NCBI GenBank assembly: GCA_917880885.1
Contig: OU862920.1
Span: forward strand, 34,941,019-35,005,018
DNA: 64,000 nucleotides
From: Limnephilus marmoratus
Taxonomy: Eukaryota > Arthropoda > Insecta > Trichoptera > Limnephilidae
Direction of reading: 5' to 3'
Shown: positions 12,567-24,004 of the stretch, in pieces
Numbering within the stretch: the stretch's first letter is position 1
Layout of the letters: each line of letters starts with the position of its first letter
Notes under the pieces: generated by a model
The model's database searches: none
What the model was told of the DNA's origin: nothing
Seen by the model: only the letters and a program-made list of their open reading frames with translations
Position numbers and translations under genes: made by a program

Positions 12567-12820
12567 TGTGTGCAGCTCACATACGGTAGAAGTGAAATCT
12601 TCAGAAAAGTAAAGTAGACAAAAGTGGGGAGGCTACGAAGCACCGCACAAAGAGGAGACCGATAGAATACGAAGCATCACAAAAAATGGGAGACTGATTA
12701 TACTCATTCTCTCGCTGGCTAAATCCTATAGATGTATGTGTTTGTCTCTGTTTAGTGTCGCTTTTTCGTTTCATCGATTTTCAAATCACGACGATGCTAA
12801 AGATGTTTTCACTTCAAAAA
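12567..12820 (-). mobile_element. H-family element, type A (copy A1)
   Basis: Read on the minus strand: left motif GAAGTGAAAAC, an A-type interior (TAAACAGAGACAAACAC, GGATTTAGCCAGCGAGAGAA, GGTGCTTCGTAGCCTCCC), then TTTCACTTCTACCG and the GTG..CAC hairpin end. The interior matches the copies at 36484-36719, 37021-37247, 43594-44420 and 44989-45177. Non-coding. Confidence 0.75.
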
Positions 12821-13220
12821 TGACGTAGGTTGGCCATTTCATACTTTTGTCACACGTGAATTTGTGCGAAACAACTGGACCTAATATTAATGCGAAAAGC
12901 GTACCTAATTAGATAAAATTAAAAACAGACAAAAATCACTTAGATGTGTTGAAAGCGCTTTACGGTGTAGGATTGATTAATTGGCCAAATTACAACACCA
13001 CTTAAATTTTTCTTCAAACGTGCCCTGTTCTCTTGTTCAATCCTTTCTTTGCTTTACAAAACGCCCTGTTCTTTTTTTGTTCAGTATTCGCACGGGCTTC
13101 CTTCAGAATAGATGCATTCTTATTTTTACCTTTTCCATCCAAGAGTTAAGGTCTGGGCTAGAGTCAGCTTCTCTGGGAGTGGCTGCTTTACGGCGCTGCT
13201 TGCACACAGGAATGCTGGTT

Positions 13221-13386
13221 AGGGAACGTACCCATACTACGTGACCCATCTAGGGGGGGGGTCTTCAAAATGTCACGCTTGGTACAAATGAGCGGTGGCG
13301 TCCATAGGTTTTTGGTCACCGGGGGGGGGGGGGGGGGGGGGTTAAAAATGGCAAAAAGTTGGTCACGTAGTATGGGTACGTTCCCT
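13221..13386. mobile_element. 26-bp TIR MITE with G-runs
   Basis: The left end at 13221-13246 starts AGGGAACGTACCCATACTAC, and positions 13361-13386 are its exact reverse complement. The 166-bp body holds a 9-G run (13253-13261) and a 21-G run (13321-13341), both able to support G-quadruplexes. TT flanks both ends, so a TT duplication is possible but not decisive. The short open frames here are artefacts of the repeat. Confidence 0.75.
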
Positions 13387-13623
13387 TTGTTGGGAATGAA
13401 AAAATCAACACATAAAATACAAAACACACAAAATTACAATATATCTATTTTAAATTTTCGACCTAGTTGCACCATCTCTTGGGTCCGCTATTAGCCAATA
13501 TCAAACATTTTTATTTTTTGGTTTGGTTGATGATTGAATATTTCTTCCTAGGAACTTGTGAAACTTCTTGAGTGCCTACCATAGACATCGATATATTCAT
13601 ATGTCCGTGGTGCCTACGTACCT

Positions 13624-13755
13624 ACAGTACCTACGAAGCGTCAAACTGCGCTCATTGGCCGCTTTGATTATAATGTCACTTTTCAAGGCTCCTATTGGTT
13701 GAGATTGTTTTTGTGAAGTTTCGCTTCTACCGCGTGTGAACTTCACTCGATTTTT
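13624..13755 (+). mobile_element. H-family element, type B, 5'-truncated (B1)
   Basis: B-type interior (GCGCTCATTGGCCGCTTTGA, CCTATTGGTTGAGA) followed by the family right end GTTTCGCTTCTACCGCGTGT and CACTCGATTTTTTT. The left terminal motif is missing. Confidence 0.7.
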
Positions 13756-13770
13756 TTGTTTGTTTTGGTT

Positions 13771-14130
13771 TCACTGAGGATTGAACCATGTCCAGGCACT
13801 GACTAGCACCTCTAACCCTACGGCGAATCCTAATTGGACGGTACCGACATTTATTTCGTATATTAACTGCTGTAAATTTTTAAATGCAATGTCATCCGAT
13901 TTCAGTAAAATGTGTGTGTACTCGAGTGCCACCAAAGTTGGCAGAATGTCATCGACAATGAGCTTCAGCTCGATCGGATGACGCGAAGTGGCTTAATATT
14001 CAAAATTCACAACAACATAATCGTTTTTTCGAAATTCGATGGAAGAACCCTTTTATTACCAGCAAAAACTTTTCTAAATGGGTCCATTTGTGCCGTGACA
14101 ACAATGGCTACCATTCCAAATACTTCTTAG
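13771..14130 (-). pseudogene. decayed coding segment, unknown product
   Basis: Two abutting minus-strand open frames without proper starts: 14129 down to about 14010 (contains MVAIVVTAQMDPFRKVFAG) and 13980 down to 13771 (begins HPIELKLIVDDILPTLVALE, 70 codons to a stop). The composition is protein-like (mixed hydrophobic and acidic) and the two could be one frame broken by an indel near 13990. The 3' side abuts the type B element at 13624-13755. I do not recognise the family; a hAT-like transposase piece is one possibility, chance openness another. Confidence 0.3.
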
Positions 14131-14132
14131 AG

Positions 14133-14870
14133 ATTCGTACTAACTTCTAAAGACTCCACACCGTAGTATTATTTGAATAGATCTGAATGTGGCCGAAGTA
14201 AAATATTGTATTTGGAAGCCTCTCACATTCTTTTATATTACTTCATTTGATTCATGTAGCTGCTTCAAATCCAAAATTATTTTAATTAACCTTTCCATTA
14301 AAAGGCGCTTCTTGGAGTTCGTAGGCGTTTTCGGTGTATTTTTGTGTTGTTTTTTTTTTGTTTTCCAATTTAATTTGCCCGTTTTGGTCTATGGCGAAAT
14401 CACGATACTCGTAAATAGGTACACATACGTACCAGATACCTAATTATCAACTCTTCTTTTATCAACTTTTTCATTTCTTCGTTGCTTAATCTTCTGGATG
14501 CTGCTGAATTTCCTTAATTGTTTACTTAATAATGACTTTGTCTTCTGATACCGCCATGGCTCTATTACATTTCTTTTAAAGATAATTTAACAAGATAATG
14601 TGTAGTGTGACTGTTTGATTCCTATGCAAATTTTTCTAAAAATCATTTTACTGTACGGCTGGAATCGATCCCACAGTCAAGGCTAGCTGTGCAGAATAGG
14701 ATATTCAGTAAAAAGACTCTCGACGGGGAAGAAAGGGAAAAAGAAGAAAAGGGTCGTCCCGACAAAGCTGGAAATTACAGACAGAGAGAGAAGCACCAAA
14801 GGGGCCTTCATTGAATTGAAACTAAATAGGCTTTGTTAAATGAAGACAATATTAGCGAAACTCAATCGAA
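14133..14870. other. no recognisable feature
   Basis: AT-rich; short open frames only. A purine-rich patch with GAAAGGGAAAAAGAAG is at about 14730-14750. Confidence 0.4.
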
Positions 14871-14876
14871 AATCTG

Positions 14877-14960
14877 GAAACAGAAAAATCAGAAAAATAT
14901 ATTGGCACCTCTGGGACACGAACCCAGGACCTTCGGCTTTCGGGGCCCAAACTCAACCCA
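14877..14960 (-). mobile_element. tRNA-derived SINE fragment (S2-like)
   Basis: The minus strand carries a B-box-like arm CTGGGTTCGTGTCCCAG followed by ATATTTTTCTG and CTGTTTCC, the same arrangement as the S2 copy at 21366. The A-box half is not clear. Confidence 0.4.
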
Positions 14961-15414
14961 ACCCAGCTCCTATAAGAAGTAACTTATAAAAATGTAAAAT
15001 ATGAAGCTGTCGATATCTAATAGTGTCAAAATCCAAGGTTGAAATACGGGATTATGTTTGCATGGACATGTCCTGCGTTTCCTCTTTTGGAAAACGATAT
15101 TTTCACAATTTCATGTGGGCACCTACCTTCATTTATTTGCAGTTATGTTGCTTTCAGTCAACGCTATTTTTCATGAAATATTTTAACAGAATTAAAATAT
15201 GTATGTACATTAATAATAACTAATCAACTGGCACTTAGTTTTAACCACTTTTATTGTTTAAAAACCATACCAAATTTTTCGTTAGTAATCAATTTTTGAA
15301 AACAGCTGAGTAAGCGAATTACGGGAAATAATATTATAACACTAATTTGTAGCTATTTCGAGAAGAAAGTAGCATATTCTGTAAAAATATATTAGTGTTT
15401 TTGTTTTGGGTACG

Positions 15415-15806
15415 ATTTTTTTATGTGAATACCTCACAAGAGTCCCAGCTGCTCCCGTCTGGAGCCAGTGAGGCTATGGCATTACCAATTGGGGTAGGTT
15501 GTGAGGCTAACGGTAGTGGAGAGGGGAAAGAGATGGGGAAGAAGAAGGTTATAAAATACCTGGCCAATGATATCTGGTCATCAAACACTAAAGCCATTTC
15601 AAGCAACGCATTGTTTCGATTCTGAATGGTGGTCTTACACCAAGACGATACTGAGAGTATTTCCGCTCTGCGTGCTCTGCAACGTGCCGAAAATATACTA
15701 TATTTTATTTTAAATGAATTAGTTGTGAATTAAAACAAATTAATCAAATAGAATTTATTTGTGCACGCCGGGATTCGATCCCGCGACGCCTCGGCCACGG
15801 AGGCCG
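15415..15806 (-). mobile_element. tRNA-derived SINE, family S1 (S1a)
   Basis: On the minus strand: a shortened tRNA-like head CGGCCTCCGTGGCCGAGGCG with B box GGGATCGAATCCC, a body with GGTGTAAGACCACCATTCAG, a 3' domain with CCCCAATTGG and ACTGGCTCCAGACGGGAGCA, and an A-tail (T-run at 15415). It is collinear with the plus copy at 60728-61155. The head lacks the DNA between the A and B boxes. Open frames here are fortuitous. Confidence 0.85.
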
Positions 15807-15809
15807 CAA

Positions 15810-16485
15810 ACATAAAGAGGAATATAAACGCTAGAAATATTTCGAATCTCATGCGTGCAAAATTTTAAAATCGAGCGTCTTATTTGCACGAGGCTAGTAA
15901 GCGAAAAAGTAGTTTTTATTTATTTTGTGCATAATATTATAAGAACGAATAAAAGTTAGAACATACAAAACCTCAAAATAGTCTTAGAAATAGAGGGGTA
16001 TTTAAAAAAAATTGTTTCTATTAGTTATAGTTAAGTCAATTTTTTGGTGGTTTACGCTTATGTTTTTTTGTTACGTAAATAATAATTTTATTGTAATTGC
16101 AATAAATAGAAAAGCTAGTAAAAGCTTCGATTTATCCGTAGCATATTTTTTATGTTTATACTGTAAGCCAATTCGTCGTAAAGATTAATCAAAATAGGAT
16201 TTCACGTATAACTTCATCTTAATGCACAACTGTTGACATGCTTTTTTTTCTGTGCATTTCGACCGTATCCGTCTGATTATTGTAATGTTGTTTTTGGTTG
16301 TTTTGTTTTCGATAAATTCGGCATTGAACAGAAGGAAAGATCGAGGAAATTATAAATTCGCGACATCAAAATAGAAGTAAATTCTACTTCGTCAGCATTC
16401 CGTGATATACCTAGGTAAAACCACGCTCTAGGTTAGACTTTTTACTTATACCAATTCAAGTAAATTCAGTTTATTACGGGTTAAT
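15810..16485. other. no recognisable feature
   Basis: AT-rich unique-looking DNA. Confidence 0.4.
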
Positions 16486-16487
16486 TT

Positions 16488-16909
16488 GGGATGCCGGTAC
16501 GGGTAGGTACCACCGCACCGGGAAGCATTTATTGGATAACCTACGTTTGGTGACTTAGCAGGGGTCCCCGGGTTCATGGGGGTGAGGTTTCTCTAGGTCG
16601 GCTGCAAATGCGTTTGCCCCCTACTACATGGCGTGGTTGACCTGGTTGAGGCAGACCTCACTTTCAACTCTCCAGCCGGACTCACTCGATCGATCGCCTT
16701 GTATCGCTGTGGGAGGGACGGATTCATACGTCACTCCTGGACACACTGCCCCGAATTCTTACCCACCCGTCGTACCTCTTTCCTTCCGAAAACAACCTCG
16801 CCTTCCTTTCCCTAAAATACCATCCACATGACATTCCTTAAGATGACACGGGCCTTGATGGCTTTTTTTCTCAGGGCCTGCTGTACAGAGCTAGATAATG
16901 TAAAAAAAA
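16488..16909 (+). mobile_element. J retroposon, plus copy (J1)
   Basis: Non-coding unit running from GGATGCCGGTACGGGTA through CCGGGTTCATGGGGGTGAGG and CACTCCTGGACACACTG to a tail (CTCAGGGCCTG, then an A-run). The last ~90 bases share the layout of the LINE 3' end at 47900-48004, so J is probably moved by that LINE. The A-run at 16900 marks the 3' end. Open frames at 16628-16831 are not conserved between copies. Confidence 0.75.
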
Positions 16910-17239
16910 TCAACCACGAAGATTTTAACCCCTCTCTCTCGTCTCGGGCCTATTTTGTCGGAAGGTAAAGTGATGAAAAACGTTTTCAAATTTTATAATT
17001 CGAAAAAAAAACTGATGATTTTTCAAATATACTTTTTTTATGCAAAAATAAAAAAGTTTTAAAAATGGCTCACCTTACTTTTTTTCTAACTAATATTATC
17101 GATTTAAAACATTAAAACACACATATGTTTCATTAGGCAAATGTATTGCAGACGTTATCGTCAACTCACTTTTTAGTAATAATTAAATTTTTAATAATTT
17201 TGAAAAATTTCCAAAAGTTCACCTTTTTTTTCGAATGGC

Positions 17240-17502
17240 CGCCGGAATCTTTGGTTTCTTAAAGGTACACATTAGCGAATGAACGAGGAAAGAAGTGTAA
17301 GGAGAATATATGACGCAAATGTGAATGGTAGAAGAAGTCAAGGACGCCCAAGAAAGACATGGCACGACCAAGTGAATCTGATACTTGAGTCAGAATAATA
17401 GAAGAGAATGTATGAGACGTTGTAACGAGGCAATGAATGTGTGCCAAGACCGGGATGTTTGGCGGTCCGTCCTCTCTGCCTACCTCGGCGGGGAAACGGC
17501 GT
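17240..17502 (+). pseudogene. non-LTR RT C-terminal tail
   Basis: With stops and frameshifts, the plus strand reads ANVNGRRSQGRPRKTWHDQV and, after a break, VCQDRDVWRSVLSAYLGGE up to a stop at about 17502. This is the 'GRxxGRPxxTW ... DRxxWR' C-terminus of a non-LTR retrotransposon ORF2. It is followed by a (TTAG)n run. A second copy lies inverted at 22921-23310. Confidence 0.75.
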
Positions 17503-17519
17503 GATGGTTAGTTAGTTAG

Positions 17520-18415
17520 TTACACATTTTAATTATTTTCCAGTTAACTTTTGGATTTGAATATAAAGCGTGAAGGTTTCTCTTTCCAACACCGTTTAGA
17601 TCATATTTCTAACCATGAAAGTAGACATGACGATTTCCAAGGGACGTATGTGAGTTGTTCCGCAAAGCAAACAAATTAGCCTGAGAAGTTAATCTGTGAA
17701 TTACTATTTTACCTTTCGCCCGAGTTTCAACATTATTTCTTTTTGAAAAACAATGTACAAAAAATTACGCTTTATTTTTTTCTGTTTCCTAAATTTACTT
17801 CTAAAGCTCCTTAGCTCAGGATGGTAATGACGATATAAGCAAAAATCGTTGCGTTGGCGTTGAAATTCATAACAGAAAAAATTACCCAAATTTCCTGGTG
17901 CCAAAAAACTTTCCCTTAGTACTTTTTAATTTCCGAGGTTTACCGTTAAAAATAAGTTGATTTTTTTTGCAATATTCGTTTAACCCGCAACGGATGACTT
18001 AAGAACCTTAACAAAAGTGTTCAGTTTTTCGTTGAAAGTACAATAAAGATAGTATCTGAAAAGACTTTTACGGTTATAGAAAACTATTTCAGCACTATAA
18101 ACTATAACACAAACTTACTACCCACTTGTGTGCAGCACCTTCCAAGTGGTATAAATTTATAATGGACACCTCACTCACTTTAATAACTCGAGAATACGGG
18201 ACATTCCGACGTTTAAAGCGAATGGAAGCATAAAGTTCCGCAGGCATGAGATTTCTGAACTCCTGGATGGATCCAAACGAATACATTAGACAGGAATATG
18301 TGTGATGGCTTGAAGTGCAATGTAGTTACTGATTATAAAAGTTACTTAGTTAATTTATGTAGTATTGTAGAATTGTTTAGTTTTATAAGTTGAATTTTTT
18401 TTTGCTTATCACTTT
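17520..18415. other. no recognisable feature
   Basis: AT-rich; short open frames without motifs. Confidence 0.4.
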
Positions 18416-18419
18416 TATT

Positions 18420-19258
18420 ATTTTTTTGAGGTGAAACTTCTATAATATATCTGCTATGATTTGGATTTCGGATGACACGGAAATGACGTTTACTGCACCT
18501 GCGATGCATCAACTGCGCTCATCGACCGCTTTTAAAAAAAAAATTATTGTGTATTTTATGTAGATATAAAATTTGACATCTTATATCTAATGTTTTCTTT
18601 TCTATGACTACTACAATATTATTTACTACCTACTGACTAAAATTTGGACTTTACAACTTTAAGACATAATCCACGAAAAACTGCAAGACTTTTAGCCTCC
18701 TTAACATTTACAGGGAGTTCATTGAACATTTTAAAACCTTTATAATAAATATTATTTTGTGTTCCCGATAAATTTGTTTTAGTAAAGCTTAAAATCATTG
18801 CAGTTTCTCGTAGGATAACAATGAACTGTACTGTTGATTCTAACATTATTCAACATGTAATCTGGTAACATTTTATTTTTTAACTTATAAATAAAAACTA
18901 GGGTATTAAAAACTAATCTTTGCCACACACTTAATATATTGAGTTGACGTTGCATGGTTTTTATCCTGGTATATCTGCTACAGCACAATATAGATCTCAT
19001 GCCTCTGTTTTGAATTATTTCCATTCTTTTAATTTGTGTTTTATTGCTCAGAAAGATAGTATATTATTAAAGATATTATTATATTTGGTTATGATGCCAC
19101 TTTTAAAGGCTCCTATTGGTTGAGATATGAAACGGAAATTACGCTGGTCTGCTCTCATTGGTCGCTTTGATTATGACCTCACTTTTCAAGTATTGGTTCA
19201 GATTGTTGTGGTAAAGTTTCGCTTCTAACGCGTGTCCACTGCACTCGAATTTTTTTAA
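18420..19258 (+). mobile_element. H-family type B, split by a LINE fragment (B2)
   Basis: The left half (18420-18537) has GAGGTGAAACTTC and TGCACCTGCGATGCATCAAC; the right half (about 19085-19258) resumes with ATGCCACTTTTAAAGGCTCC and ends AAGTTTCGCTTCTAACGCG, CACTCGAATTTTTTT. In uninterrupted copies (20645-20895, 37560-37818) these halves are contiguous, so the intervening ~550 bp is a later insertion or rearrangement. Confidence 0.8.
18637..19024 (-). pseudogene. non-LTR RT C-terminal fragment inside type B element
   Basis: Two overlapping minus frames join across a frameshift near 18800-18850. The upstream one has IIQNRGMRSILCCSRYTRIK and VWQRLVFNTLVFIYKLKNK; the downstream one has YYKGFKMFNELPVNVKEAKS. 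This is the typical thumb/C-terminal part of a jockey-like RT ('IQNRxMRxIL', 'QRLxxNTLxFIYK', 'GxxxFNxLPxxxK'). The catalytic YADD region is absent, so it is a 5'-truncated dead copy. Confidence 0.8.
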
Positions 19259-19259
19259 A

Positions 19260-20640
19260 CCCTCAGGCTAATTTTTTCGCTCTTCGGAACAACTCATGTA
19301 GGACTCTAGAAAATCGTTGTCTCTCCCTTTATTATCATGATCAAAAATATGATCTAACAGTGTTAGAGAAAGAAAACACCACGCTGTACATTAAAATGTA
19401 AAAGTTAACTACAAAATAATTAAAATGTACACCTTTGTGAAACCAAGGTTTCCGACGGAATTTCAACAACAACTAGGTACATCGATAAAATTTTCGAACA
19501 TTTTCAGCTTTGTTAAGTCAGATGCATCCATTTATTCATTCCTGATTTGTAAATTGTAAAGAACCAAGTCGCTCGTGGTTTTTCTGCAAGTTAAAATATT
19601 TAATTTAAGGGACTTCCCTTAAATCAAGTATCTTCATTAAATTAACTTAATTTATATGGGGTGGATAGTTTGAAATTGATAAACCTTGAAAAATTGTCTG
19701 AAACCCTCAAATTTTAATTGGTGTGCTTTATGGTAGGTACCAATTTATACTTCTTGCTTACTGAAGCAGCAAAGGGAATTTAAAAATAATAATAAAATAC
19801 GGTGGCCGCTTGATTTAATCGTAGATTTTCGGTATGAAGTCACATTCTCAACACAGACAATAGTCAATAATAAAACTTTAATCCATATCTTATTTAAAAT
19901 ATACCAAATCCTCCTAAAAAATATTCGTTATATCAGTATAAATATACTATTCAGAATTCTTCGGCAATGTCCATTTTCAAAGCAGGTTCTGGCCTCGTCA
20001 GAGCATTACCCATCTTTTCACGTTGCATAACATCATTCCATATATTTATCCAATAGACGAATAGATTGTGCACTTTGCTCGAGTTTCATCGGGTGAAACC
20101 TACAAGCGAATGTATCTCCATTGTCATTCAATTTCCTCGTAAGTTTCGTTATGGGAAAAGCTGCGATTTAAATAAATTCTTCGTTGATAAAGATTCACAG
20201 CAGAACTGCGTTACCAACGTTTTCGCAAAGTGCGATAGTCGACAACAATGTGATAACTGATAACATAAAACACAATAACGAAACATTGTTTCACGTAGAA
20301 ATAAAAAAAGACTATTACGTATAATTATTGGAGTGATGTTCAAGATGTTATGATTTGACTTCTCGTATCTACCTAATTGAACTTTCTTTACACATAAATA
20401 TTATTTCCAGGCTTTATTTTCAAAGAAAAGCCGCCGCGTAGCCATGTATTGTTATCAGAGCTTCTGCGATTTATTTATATTTTTGATACATTGTTCCTTG
20501 TGATCCAATTCCTTGGCGACATTGCAACGGTATTCAGCATATTTCCACGCAGCCCTTTTTACGTGGCACATTCGAATATTCGAACTGAAATTTGGCATTT
20601 TAAATGTTAAAAATAATTGTTAAATGTGCGGAAGATTTAG
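19260..20640. other. no recognisable feature
   Basis: AT-rich; a short palindrome TTTAAGGGACTTCCCTTAAA lies near 19607. No coding motif. Confidence 0.4.
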
Positions 20641-20644
20641 CGTT

Positions 20645-20895
20645 GATTTTTGTAGTAAAACTTCTATAGCACGGCTGTGATTTGAATTTCGTATGAAACG
20701 AAAATAACGATTAGTGCACCTACGACGCGCCAACTGCGCTCATTGGCCGCTTCGATTATAATGTCACTTTTAAAGATTGGTTGAGATATAAAACGTAAAT
20801 TACGGTCGCTTTGATTATGACCTAACTTTTCAAGTATTGGTTGAGATCGTTTTGGTAAAATTTCGATTCTACAGCGTGTAAAGTGCACTCGTTTT
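20645..20895 (+). mobile_element. H-family type B, complete (B3)
   Basis: Left end GTAGTAAAACTTCTATAGCA, B-type interior (GCGCTCATTGGCCGC; GATTATGACCTAAC), right end AATTTCGATTCTACAGCGTG and CACTCG followed by a T-run. About 250 bp, non-coding. Confidence 0.8.
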
Positions 20896-21365
20896 TTTTT
20901 TGTTCTAATCGTCTTACCAAAAATGTATAATTCCTTTACTTTCAGTCATTTTAATGAATGTTAAAAATTATCTAAATTAACATAGCACATTTCGAAAAGA
21001 TTCTATCTGGCTACGTCATTATGACGAAGAAAAGGCTACTTGTTGGTAAGATAAACAAAAAACAACATGTCGTTTTGGATGAAAATCAAAAATGGCGCAT
21101 TTTATACCGCTATAGCAAATTTTTTCGTCAAAAAAATAAATTAAAAATGACTTCATTATGATATTTTTTTCTAAAATCCCAAAAAGAAACATTTTTTGGC
21201 AGCTATTTTTTTAATTGATTTCAAAGTTCTTTAATCAATTTATTTGTAACCTATAAACCTCTATAAAGTCTCCGGTAAACATATCAGATTTTATTATTCG
21301 AGGAAAATATTGTTATTTCTGAATTTGAAACACGAGATTGACAAAAAATGACAGAAAAATAGGTC

Positions 21366-21555
21366 CCAATGGCCGAGTTGGTTAAGGCGCTGTCTCGCTA
21401 AGACAAGAGATTTTGGGTTCGAGTCCCAGCGACCGTTTTTTTTTCTGCGTATATATTTCTGTTTTATGTTTCGTTTACATTTATTAGTATTACCTTCTTC
21501 TTTAATGATATATTACATTGATGGGTACAACGTTCAAAAGTTATTCCAATAAAAA
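21366..21555 (+). mobile_element. tRNA-Ser-like SINE, family S2
   Basis: The head GGTCCCAATGGCCGAGTTGG has an A-box match (TGGCCGAGTTGG), an anticodon-like loop CTCGCTAAG (GCT would be Ser) and B box GGGTTCGAGTCCC. It continues into a poly-T/TCTG body and the S2 tail ATATTACATTGATGGG. As a real tRNA it fails: the acceptor stem has mismatches and no proper long variable arm is visible. Confidence 0.7.
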
Positions 21556-21559
21556 AAAT

Positions 21560-22245
21560 ATTATAAATCGTTTACCTTTACATTTTTGCAGTATTGCATA
21601 ATTTTCTGTTCAAAATTCCGATGCAAAAGCGATATGCAAATAAACTAGCTCCAAGTAATACGGGCTTTATCAACCCACCACGTTTTTATTAAGTAAACAA
21701 AACAGTTTAAGCTGGAATGAATTTTTCCTAAATGTCACTCGGGGCAGTTGAAGTGTGGACTCGAGACGTTGCGTTGGTGCTTTCGCGTATCGAAGCGATT
21801 CTCCTCAGCTTCGTCACTCGTCAGTGCTTCTTGCATTGCGTTCAATGCAGCGGATTTCCGCGGCCGAACTTCTACTTTTCGAGGCTTCTTTAAACTTTAA
21901 ACTTTTTAAAGCCCAAGTTTTTGTGAAATTCTTTTGCTCTATTCCAGAGTGTTTGTATAACGGATTATTGAACAATGTTTTATTTGCAAATTTAATCTTT
22001 TGATTTTTATGCGATGTTAAAGTTTTCTCTGGGTATTTATTTGAATTTCTTCAATAAGACTTCTTTGTTTTTTTTTATTTTTATTGAAGACGGAAAAAAT
22101 AGTTACAATTATGACGAGTGTTTACCTGGGTCAAATTCTTTATGCCAGATTTTCTTGTCTTTTAGCAGTGGTGGAACCAATTTTATAACTAACTTATCAA
22201 CTGTGATGATTTTGCAGGATCAACCAAGTTAATTTATAAATGGGG
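21560..22245. other. mostly featureless; GC-rich patch 21725-21870
   Basis: The patch has several CpGs (TCGAGACGTTGCG, TTTCGCGTATCGAAGCG, CCGCGGCCGAAC) and an initiator-like GTCAGTG. It lies about 2 kb upstream of the candidate first coding exon at 23721 and could be its 5' UTR or promoter, but no splice pair can be demonstrated. Confidence 0.3.
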
Positions 22246-22246
22246 G

Positions 22247-22690
22247 GAATGCAATAATTCGGTGTTAGTAGAATAATAGCACTGTTTATTGACACACTAG
22301 TGGTAGGAAGTTACTGGTGGGAAGGTAATTCGAGATGCGAAGCAGATACGCGCTTTTATACGTCTCGTTCAAACACGCTGTCTCTTGTGTACATTTAGAC
22401 ATACGTTCATCACAACCCTCCACACTCAAATCTCAAGACATCAACACAAACATGACTACACTTAATATTAAATTTCATTTCATATTACAGTTTATTTTAT
22501 TATATTTCATTATTTTTATCAATCGAGTTGAGCCTTGACTTCACTGATTCATTTGTGTGAGAATCGTGTTATCGGCGGTTCATTCCAAGAAGCTGATGTT
22601 GAAGCCTCTGGTTTGGAACTGGCATGAGAGATATTGCTTAGGTCGTCATCCGAGACAAAGATACAGACACTCAATCTGTAAACAGACAAC
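22247..22690 (-). mobile_element. possible degenerate LTR and upstream open segment
   Basis: On the minus strand 22360-22247 shows a promoter-like layout: TATAAAAGCGCG (22360-22349), then CAATAAACAGTGC (AATAAA at 22290-22285), ending TTATTGCA near 22247. That spacing is typical of an insect LTR. A minus-strand open segment upstream (about 22685-22555) contains FVSDDDLSNISHASSKPEAS. No second LTR, primer site or target duplication was found, so this may be a solo LTR or coincidence. Confidence 0.35.
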
Positions 22691-22920
22691 TTTTGAAGTC
22701 TCAGACACGGGAAAAATTGCATTTTTTTTCAGTTTCACCAAATTCATATAATTGATCCAAATATCTTCTCTCTTCCCTCATTCGTAACCAAAACAATTGC
22801 ATGTATTGTAAAATTTATCTACCTCCCAATTATTGGTATTATAAATCTTTCTTGACAAAATTAAAACTTGGGTTTAATTCGAAACCGGTTCTAAACTCGT
22901 AAAACCTCTATCATATTTTT

Positions 22921-23310
22921 TAATAAAATCGGCCAAGACGATTCCCCGTTGGGGTAGGCAGGGAGAACGGAACGCTAAACAAATCGGTCTTGGAACACCC
23001 TTCTTCCTTCATTTACATTCCTACATCGTCTCTTTCTTTTTATTATTTTATTTCTTTATTCTGACTTCTTTTATTTCCTTGTCTTCTTTTATTCTAACTT
23101 CTTTTATTTATTTTTCTTTCTTTATTCTGAATTTGACATAGCCCGACTCAAGAATTTGGTTTACTTGCTTGTGTCATGTCTTCCTAGGGCATCCCCGACT
23201 TCTTCAACCATTTACATTCGCGTCAAATGTTTTCTCATTCCTGTCTTCGATCATTCGCTCCACGTGCCTAAAAAATCTTAGCATCCTTTTCAATCTTATT
23301 CATTACGCTT
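22921..23310 (-). pseudogene. non-LTR RT C-terminal tail, inverted copy
   Basis: Minus strand, broken: a HVERMIEDRNEKTFDANVNG stretch, then CPRKT, then FQDRF..RSVLPAYPNGE. This is the same C-terminal layout as 17240-17502 ('DANVNG', 'PRKT', 'DR..WRSVLxAYxGGE'), so both derive from one LINE family. A pyrimidine-rich simple repeat (23035-23135) interrupts it. Confidence 0.65.
23035..23135. repeat. pyrimidine-rich simple repeat
   Basis: TTTATT/TTCTTT-type units with a repeated TTCTGACTTCTTTTATT-like motif; interrupts the RT remnant. Confidence 0.6.
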
Positions 23311-23720
23311 GCATACTACTTACAAAGCTAAACATTACAGCTTTATTAATAATCGTTTCTAAACTACGAATGTATAGTGAACGGCTATTCATCAGTTGTG
23401 TAAAATTTATAATACGTTTATTAGTAAAGGGGATAATGTTTAAATAAAGTCGAAGTAAGAACTTAACCCTTTTTTTATTTCATGTTTTAGTCTTGTTTTA
23501 GCCAGATTTGTACCAAGCCAAAACTTAAATACTAAGGCATTGGTTGAACATTTAAAAATAGCGGTTTAAATTTAGTAAAAACGTTAAATTTTAACTTTGA
23601 GAGCGTTAATCTCGTAATATGGGAACATATTTATAATAATAAGTTTCTTTTTACTTCATATTTTTTCTGTTCATCCCGAAGAAAGTTTATTGATCTGTGT
23701 TGTTTTAGATTTTTAAAATC

Positions 23721-23795
23721 ATGTGCAGTTGGTTAAAGTGTTGTGTGTTGCCGATGGAGGACTCGCTCCCGTCACAGTCTCCGAGGAGATCCAAT
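23721..23795 (+). CDS. candidate first coding exon (gene unknown)
   Basis: ATG in the context AAAATCATG opens 25 codons that read MCSWLKCCVLPMEDSLPSQS and then PRRSN, ending in phase 0 at a strong donor AAT|GTAAGATT. The Cys-rich start (CSWLKCC) would suit palmitoylation at a membrane. The next phase-0 candidate exon starts at 26529 with GGTQQQ, so the join keeps frame. The local GC content exceeds the flanks. I do not recognise the protein. An annotated hit to 'MCSWLKCC' in related genomes would settle it; without that, chance cannot be excluded. Confidence 0.45.
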
Positions 23796-24004
23796 GTAAG
23801 ATTAACGGATTTAATTTAATGAATTTTGCTAAAAGATTGGCTTTTATGTATTAAGTATTTACGATTCCCGGCGTTGATCGATTGGATCCGCAGCAAAAGC
23901 GACATTAATAAGATTAATCATTGTACAACCATCTCTAGTTTTTATTTCCTATTTTTGATCACTTTGAGTATAACTTCAGTATATTGCGTAATATACATTT
24001 TTAT

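Noticed and set aside
14640..14700. B-box-like GGATCGATTCC on the minus strand as another SINE head
   Set aside because: No A box, no body shared with S1 or S2.
16628..16831. Open frames inside J1 as a gene
   Set aside because: The same J unit at five other places has different stops and frames; conserved as DNA, not as protein.
21366..21440. tRNA-Ser(GCT)-like sequence as a functional tRNA gene
   Set aside because: The acceptor stem has mismatches, the long variable arm is missing, and the sequence continues into a SINE body and tail shared with the 10.3-10.7 kb copies.
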